From NCBI GenBank assembly GCA_910587075.1, contig CAJUKE010000006.1, positions 25,109 through 89,108 on the forward strand: a stretch of DNA of 64,000 nt. Reading direction: 5' to 3'. The notes under the pieces were generated by a model, which did not search any database, was not told the DNA's origin, and saw only the letters and a program-made list of their open reading frames with translations. Position numbers and translations under genes: made by a program. This document shows positions 60,550 to 64,000 of the stretch, piece by piece (within the stretch, counting starts at the first letter, position 1; each line of letters begins with the position of its first letter). The DNA is from an uncultured Muribaculaceae bacterium (GTDB lineage: Bacteria; Bacteroidota; Bacteroidia; Bacteroidales; Muribaculaceae).

Positions 60550-63381
60550 TCACATACCGAGTTCCTCTCGGAGGAATGGCGCAGTGGGCGAATCGGTTTT
60601 AGCGACCTCTTCGGGAGTGCCAGTGGCTATGATACGGCCACCGTCGCGGCCTCCGTCTGGTCCCATATCGACGATATAGTCGGCACTTTTCACCACATCA
60701 AGGTTATGCTCGATTACAAGCACTGTGTTGCCCTTGTCAACCAGTCGGTTTAGCACGGAGAGGAGCACCTTTATATCCTCGAAGTGGAGGCCGGTTGTCG
60801 GCTCGTCGAGCACGAACAGAGTGCGCCCCGTGTCGCGCTTGGCCAATTCCGTCGCGAGCTTCACGCGCTGGTTCTCACCGCCCGACAGCGTCGACGACGG
60901 TTGCCCGAGCCGGATATACCCAAGACCTATATCCTGGAGCACTTTCAGTTTTTTTAGTATCGACGGCTGATTGGCGAAGAACTCCACCGCCTGGTTTATG
61001 GTCATATCGAGCACGTCGGCAATCGACTTACCTTTGAACCTCACTTCGAGCGTCTCGCGGTTGTAGCGCTTGCCGCCACACACCTCGCAGGGCACCAACA
61101 CGTCGGGGAGGAAGTTCATCTCGATGCTCTTGTAGCCGTTGCCCTTGCACGCCTCGCATCGCCCACCGGCAACGTTGAAGGAGAAACGCCCGGGCTTGTA
61201 GCCTCGGATTTTCGCTTCGGGCAGACCGACAAAGAGATTACGGATATCGGAAAACACACCCGTGTAAGTGGCGGGATTGCTGCGGGGAGAGCGTCCGAGC
61301 GGCGACTGGTCGACGGTGACAATCTTGTCGATGTTGTCGTCACCGATAATCTCGCGGTAAGGGAGCGGCTCTTGGAGGGAGCGGTAGAATTTTTGCGATA
61401 GTATCGGCTGGAGAGTGCCGTTGACGAGCGACGACTTTCCGCTACCACTTACTCCGCATACGCAGGTGAGAGTGCCGAGCGGCAACCTGAAATCCACGTT
61501 CCTGAGATTATGCCCCTCGCATCCGAGCAGCTCGATGAACTTGCCGTTGCCCTTGCGGCGCTCGGCAGGCACCTCGATAGCCAGCTTACCTGTCAGGTAT
61601 CCTGCTGTAAGTGTATCGGTCTTAAGCATTTCGGCGGGAGTGCCTTCGAAGACGACCTCCCCACCCTTGCGTCCGGCCTTCGGTCCTATGTCGACCACAT
61701 AATCAGCTTCCAGCATCATATCTTTGTCGTGCTCGACCACGATGATCGAATTGCGGGCGTCGCGTAAGCGTTTGAGCGACGAAATCAGTTTTCTGTTGTC
61801 GCGCTGGTGCAACCCGATACTCGGCTCGTCGAGAATGTAAAGCACATTGACCAATTCCGACCCAAGCTGCGTTGCGAGGCGTATACGCTGGCTCTCACCG
61901 CCCGAAAGGGTGGCCGACGCTCGGTTGAGCGAAAGATAGCCGAGCCCGACATCCACGAGGAACGACAACCGGGTGCGTATCTCCTTTAGTATCTCGTCGG
62001 CTATTACCTTCTGACGATCGGAGAGATGGGCGCCGACGGTTTTCGACCATTCCAGCAACTCTGAAATGTCAAGCGCCGACAACTCGGCTATGTTCTTGCC
62101 GTCGATAAAGAAGTGCAGGGCCTCGCGGTTAAGGCGGGCACCCGAACACTCAGGGCACACCCTACGCGAATAAAACTGGTCGCTCCATTTCTGCGCCGCC
62201 GCCGATGCGTCGTCGGTCTGTTGCATCTCGATATATTTGAGCAGCCCCTCGAACGAAAGGAAGTAATTGGAGGTCGACAGAGTGTCGCTCTTGACCCGCA
62301 GCCGCTCATCAGTACCGTTCATAATGTCGTTGACTGCATCCTCCGGCAGTTCGCCAACGGGCGTGTCGAGCGAGCAACCATATTTGTCGCAGATCGCGTC
62401 GACCTGCCAGAATATCATAGAATTCTTGTACTTACCCAAAGGCGCGATACCCCCCTGGCGGATGGAGAGTGCCGGGTTAGGCATAACCTTCTCCATATCA
62501 ATCACATTGACCTCGCCCAGCCCCTTACAGCGGGGGCACGCTCCCAGCGGGGAGTTGAAAGAGAAGTTGTGCGGAGCGGGTTCTCGGTACGATATGCCGC
62601 TCACCGGGTCCATAAGGCTCTGGCTGTAATGGCGCGCCTCGTCGGTATCGACATCGTAGACCATCATCTGCTTTCCACCCTGACGAAGAGTGTCGGTCAC
62701 AGAGTTGCGGAGCCTCGAAGCGTCGTTGCCGTTGACCTTCATCTTGTCGACAACCAGCTCCACTGAGTGATTCTTGTATCGGTCGAGCTTCATACCCGGC
62801 GTTATCTCTCGGATCTCCCCGTCGACGCGGACATTGAGAAAGCCCTTCTTGGTAAGTTGCTCGAACAGTTCCTTATAGTGACCCTTTCGGTTATGCACCA
62901 GCGGCGCGAGAAGGCACACCTTCCGTCCAACGTAACGTTGCAAAATGAGTTCCACGATTTTCTCCACGGAGTACTTCACCATCGGCTCGCCGCTGATGTA
63001 GCTCCTTGCCTCGCCGGCGCGGGCGAACAGCAGTCGCAGATAGTCGTACACCTCCGTGGTGGTGCCTATGGTGCTTCGGGGGTTGCGGTTGATGGTTTTC
63101 TGCTCGATGGCTATCACCGGCGAAAGCCCGGAGACGTGATCGACATCGGGGCGCTCCAGGGTGCCGAGCATATTGCGGGCGTACGATGAGAAGGTTTCGA
63201 TATACCGCCGCTGTCCTTCGGCGAAAATTGTATCGAAGGCCAACGACGACTTTCCGCTCCCGCTCAGTCCGGTTATCACCGAGAGAGTGCCGTGCGGTAT
63301 GGTGACATCTATATTCTTAAGATTATGAACCCGCGCTCCAATTACGGTGAGATTTTCAAGCGGCTCAATTTCTTTTGACAT
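60550..63381 (-). CDS. uvrA: UvrA, excision repair ATPase
   Basis: A 943-residue damage-recognition subunit of UvrABC. Two ABC modules are present: GLSGSGKSSLAFDTIFAEGQRRY and GVSGSGKSSLVNGT as Walker A, with LSGGESQRIRLA and LSGGENQRVKLA as signatures. Zinc modules appear as CPRCKG with CPECSG, and CEACKGNG with CEVCGGKRYN. The last is the essential C-terminal finger. The ATG at 63381 gives MSKEIEPL; a TTG five codons upstream is less likely. Confidence 0.97.
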   Translation of the reverse strand: MSKEIEPLENLTVIGARVHNLKNIDVTIPHGTLSVITGLSGSGKSSLAFDTIFAEGQRRYIETFSSYARNMLGTLERPDVDHVSGLSPVIAIEQKTINRNPRSTIGTTTEVYDYLRLLFARAGEARSYISGEPMVKYSVEKIVELILQRYVGRKVCLLAPLVHNRKGHYKELFEQLTKKGFLNVRVDGEIREITPGMKLDRYKNHSVELVVDKMKVNGNDASRLRNSVTDTLRQGGKQMMVYDVDTDEARHYSQSLMDPVSGISYREPAPHNFSFNSPLGACPRCKGLGEVNVIDMEKVMPNPALSIRQGGIAPLGKYKNSMIFWQVDAICDKYGCSLDTPVGELPEDAVNDIMNGTDERLRVKSDTLSTSNYFLSFEGLLKYIEMQQTDDASAAAQKWSDQFYSRRVCPECSGARLNREALHFFIDGKNIAELSALDISELLEWSKTVGAHLSDRQKVIADEILKEIRTRLSFLVDVGLGYLSLNRASATLSGGESQRIRLATQLGSELVNVLYILDEPSIGLHQRDNRKLISSLKRLRDARNSIIVVEHDKDMMLEADYVVDIGPKAGRKGGEVVFEGTPAEMLKTDTLTAGYLTGKLAIEVPAERRKGNGKFIELLGCEGHNLRNVDFRLPLGTLTCVCGVSGSGKSSLVNGTLQPILSQKFYRSLQEPLPYREIIGDDNIDKIVTVDQSPLGRSPRSNPATYTGVFSDIRNLFVGLPEAKIRGYKPGRFSFNVAGGRCEACKGNGYKSIEMNFLPDVLVPCEVCGGKRYNRETLEVRFKGKSIADVLDMTINQAVEFFANQPSILKKLKVLQDIGLGYIRLGQPSSTLSGGENQRVKLATELAKRDTGRTLFVLDEPTTGLHFEDIKVLLSVLNRLVDKGNTVLVIEHNLDVVKSADYIVDMGPDGGRDGGRIIATGTPEEVAKTDSPTAPFLREELGM

Positions 63382-63465
63382 AGGACAAACGTTCAAACTC
63401 TTAATTCCTTATTAATCTTTGGCGACGCCGCATATTGTGGGCACTCGCTTATGAAGAATAAAATC

Positions 63466-64000
63466 TTAATTACGACCCTTGGCCGGCAACTTCACGATAT
63501 AGGTCTTGCCGGGCGCGACAGGGAGCTTCTTAGCGCGGATCCAGGGATTGAGCTCCCTGAGCACGGCGTAATTAGTGCCGTTGGCCTTGGCCCACGCCGG
63601 GAGGTCCTCGATAGTCTCGGTTACTTTCACCTCCCTGCAATCGTAAGGCTTGTAAAGCTGCGAATCGCGGAGTTGGTAGCCGAATTTAGCCGGATTCTCC
63701 ATCAGCACCTTCGCCGCGAGCACCCGGAACATATAGCGCGATGTCTCTTCAACGAGGTAGAGATCGAATGCCGACTCGGCCAACTGCGACTCAAGTTCTT
63801 TGGATATGCGGCCCTGGCCACCGTTGTACGAGGCCATCGCCGACTCCCAGTTGCCATACTTAGCCTTGGCCTTTTTCAGGAAGCGAGCGGCCGCGGCTGT
63901 GGCTTTCTCGGGGTGATAGCGTTCGTCGACGTAATCGTTTACCTCAAGGCCGTATTCCTTGGCGGTCGACGGCATAAACTGCCACAGCCCTGCGGCTTTG
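63466..64000 (-). CDS. Lytic transglycosylase (GH23, MltD-like), 5' end outside the window
   Basis: The C-terminal part (about 177 residues) of a soluble lytic transglycosylase. The visible end of the catalytic domain has KAAGLWQFMPSTAKEYG, RYHPEKATAAAARFLKK and AMASYNGGQGRI, typical of family 23. The C-terminal 45 residues (LPAWAKANGTNYAVLRELNPW to the end) look like a LysM-type module. The reading frame stays open through the window edge at 64000, so the start, signal peptide and catalytic Glu are not seen. Confidence 0.88.
   Translation of the reverse strand, partial: KAAGLWQFMPSTAKEYGLEVNDYVDERYHPEKATAAAARFLKKAKAKYGNWESAMASYNGGQGRISKELESQLAESAFDLYLVEETSRYMFRVLAAKVLMENPAKFGYQLRDSQLYKPYDCREVKVTETIEDLPAWAKANGTNYAVLRELNPWIRAKKLPVAPGKTYIVKLPAKGRN

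Overview
The window is a gene-dense piece of a Bacteroidales chromosome. It carries no rRNA, tRNA, CRISPR array or recognisable mobile element. Four things point to Bacteroidetes: promoters of the TTTG-N19/20-TAnnTTTG type before many genes, almost no Shine-Dalgarno sequences, families typical of the phylum (DUF4924, DUF3943, an AmgK/RapZ-like fusion, the long PPi-dependent phosphofructokinase), and the general gene content. The fairly GC-rich coding sequence and an oxalate operon suggest a gut Muribaculaceae-like species; that placement is inference.

Layout. 0.2-2 kb: grpE-dnaJ chaperones. 2.2-4.1 kb: yqgE, a GNAT acetyltransferase and recR. 4.2-8.9 kb: panC-panD (pantothenate), ffh (SRP), folD, a CapA-like protein. 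8.9-12.2 kb: a tight four-gene cluster (nucleotidyltransferase, ATP-grasp, CDP-alcohol phosphatidyltransferase, HAD phosphatase) that looks like a dedicated polar-lipid headgroup pathway. 12.2-16.1 kb: bcp, a small membrane protein, rlmH, nadC, pncC, tsaD. 16.3-20.6 kb: oxalate catabolism (frc, oxc, AEC-type transporter). 20.7-25.4 kb: an amphipathic repeat protein, a membrane protein, smpB, lptB, udk, mlaE-mlaF. 25.4-32 kb: a RelA-type (p)ppGpp synthetase with a degenerate hydrolase domain, a lipoprotein, ftsY, rimO, an isochorismate-synthase-like gene.

32-39.3 kb: PPi-phosphofructokinase, a DUF4924 protein, rmuC, and the complete glutamate-to-proline set proC-proB-proA. 39.3-49.2 kb: ogt and a long co-directional run of holB, an AddB-like nuclease, hemW, an AmgK-like kinase fused to a RapZ C-terminal domain, a MurU-like nucleotidyltransferase and dnaB. 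49.2-54.3 kb: a DUF3943 protein, a LolC/E-like permease, rsfS, ftsH. 54.3-64 kb: a TetR regulator, a small membrane protein overlapping dxs, trkA-trkH potassium uptake, uvrA and the 3' part of a lytic transglycosylase cut by the window edge.

Most genes are core housekeeping functions. The parts that deserve attention are the lipid-headgroup cluster, the oxalate operon with a structured frc-oxc spacer, the kinase-RapZ fusion paired with a MurU-like enzyme, and the RelA-type protein that directly follows mlaEF. All functional statements come from reading motifs by eye; no database search was possible.
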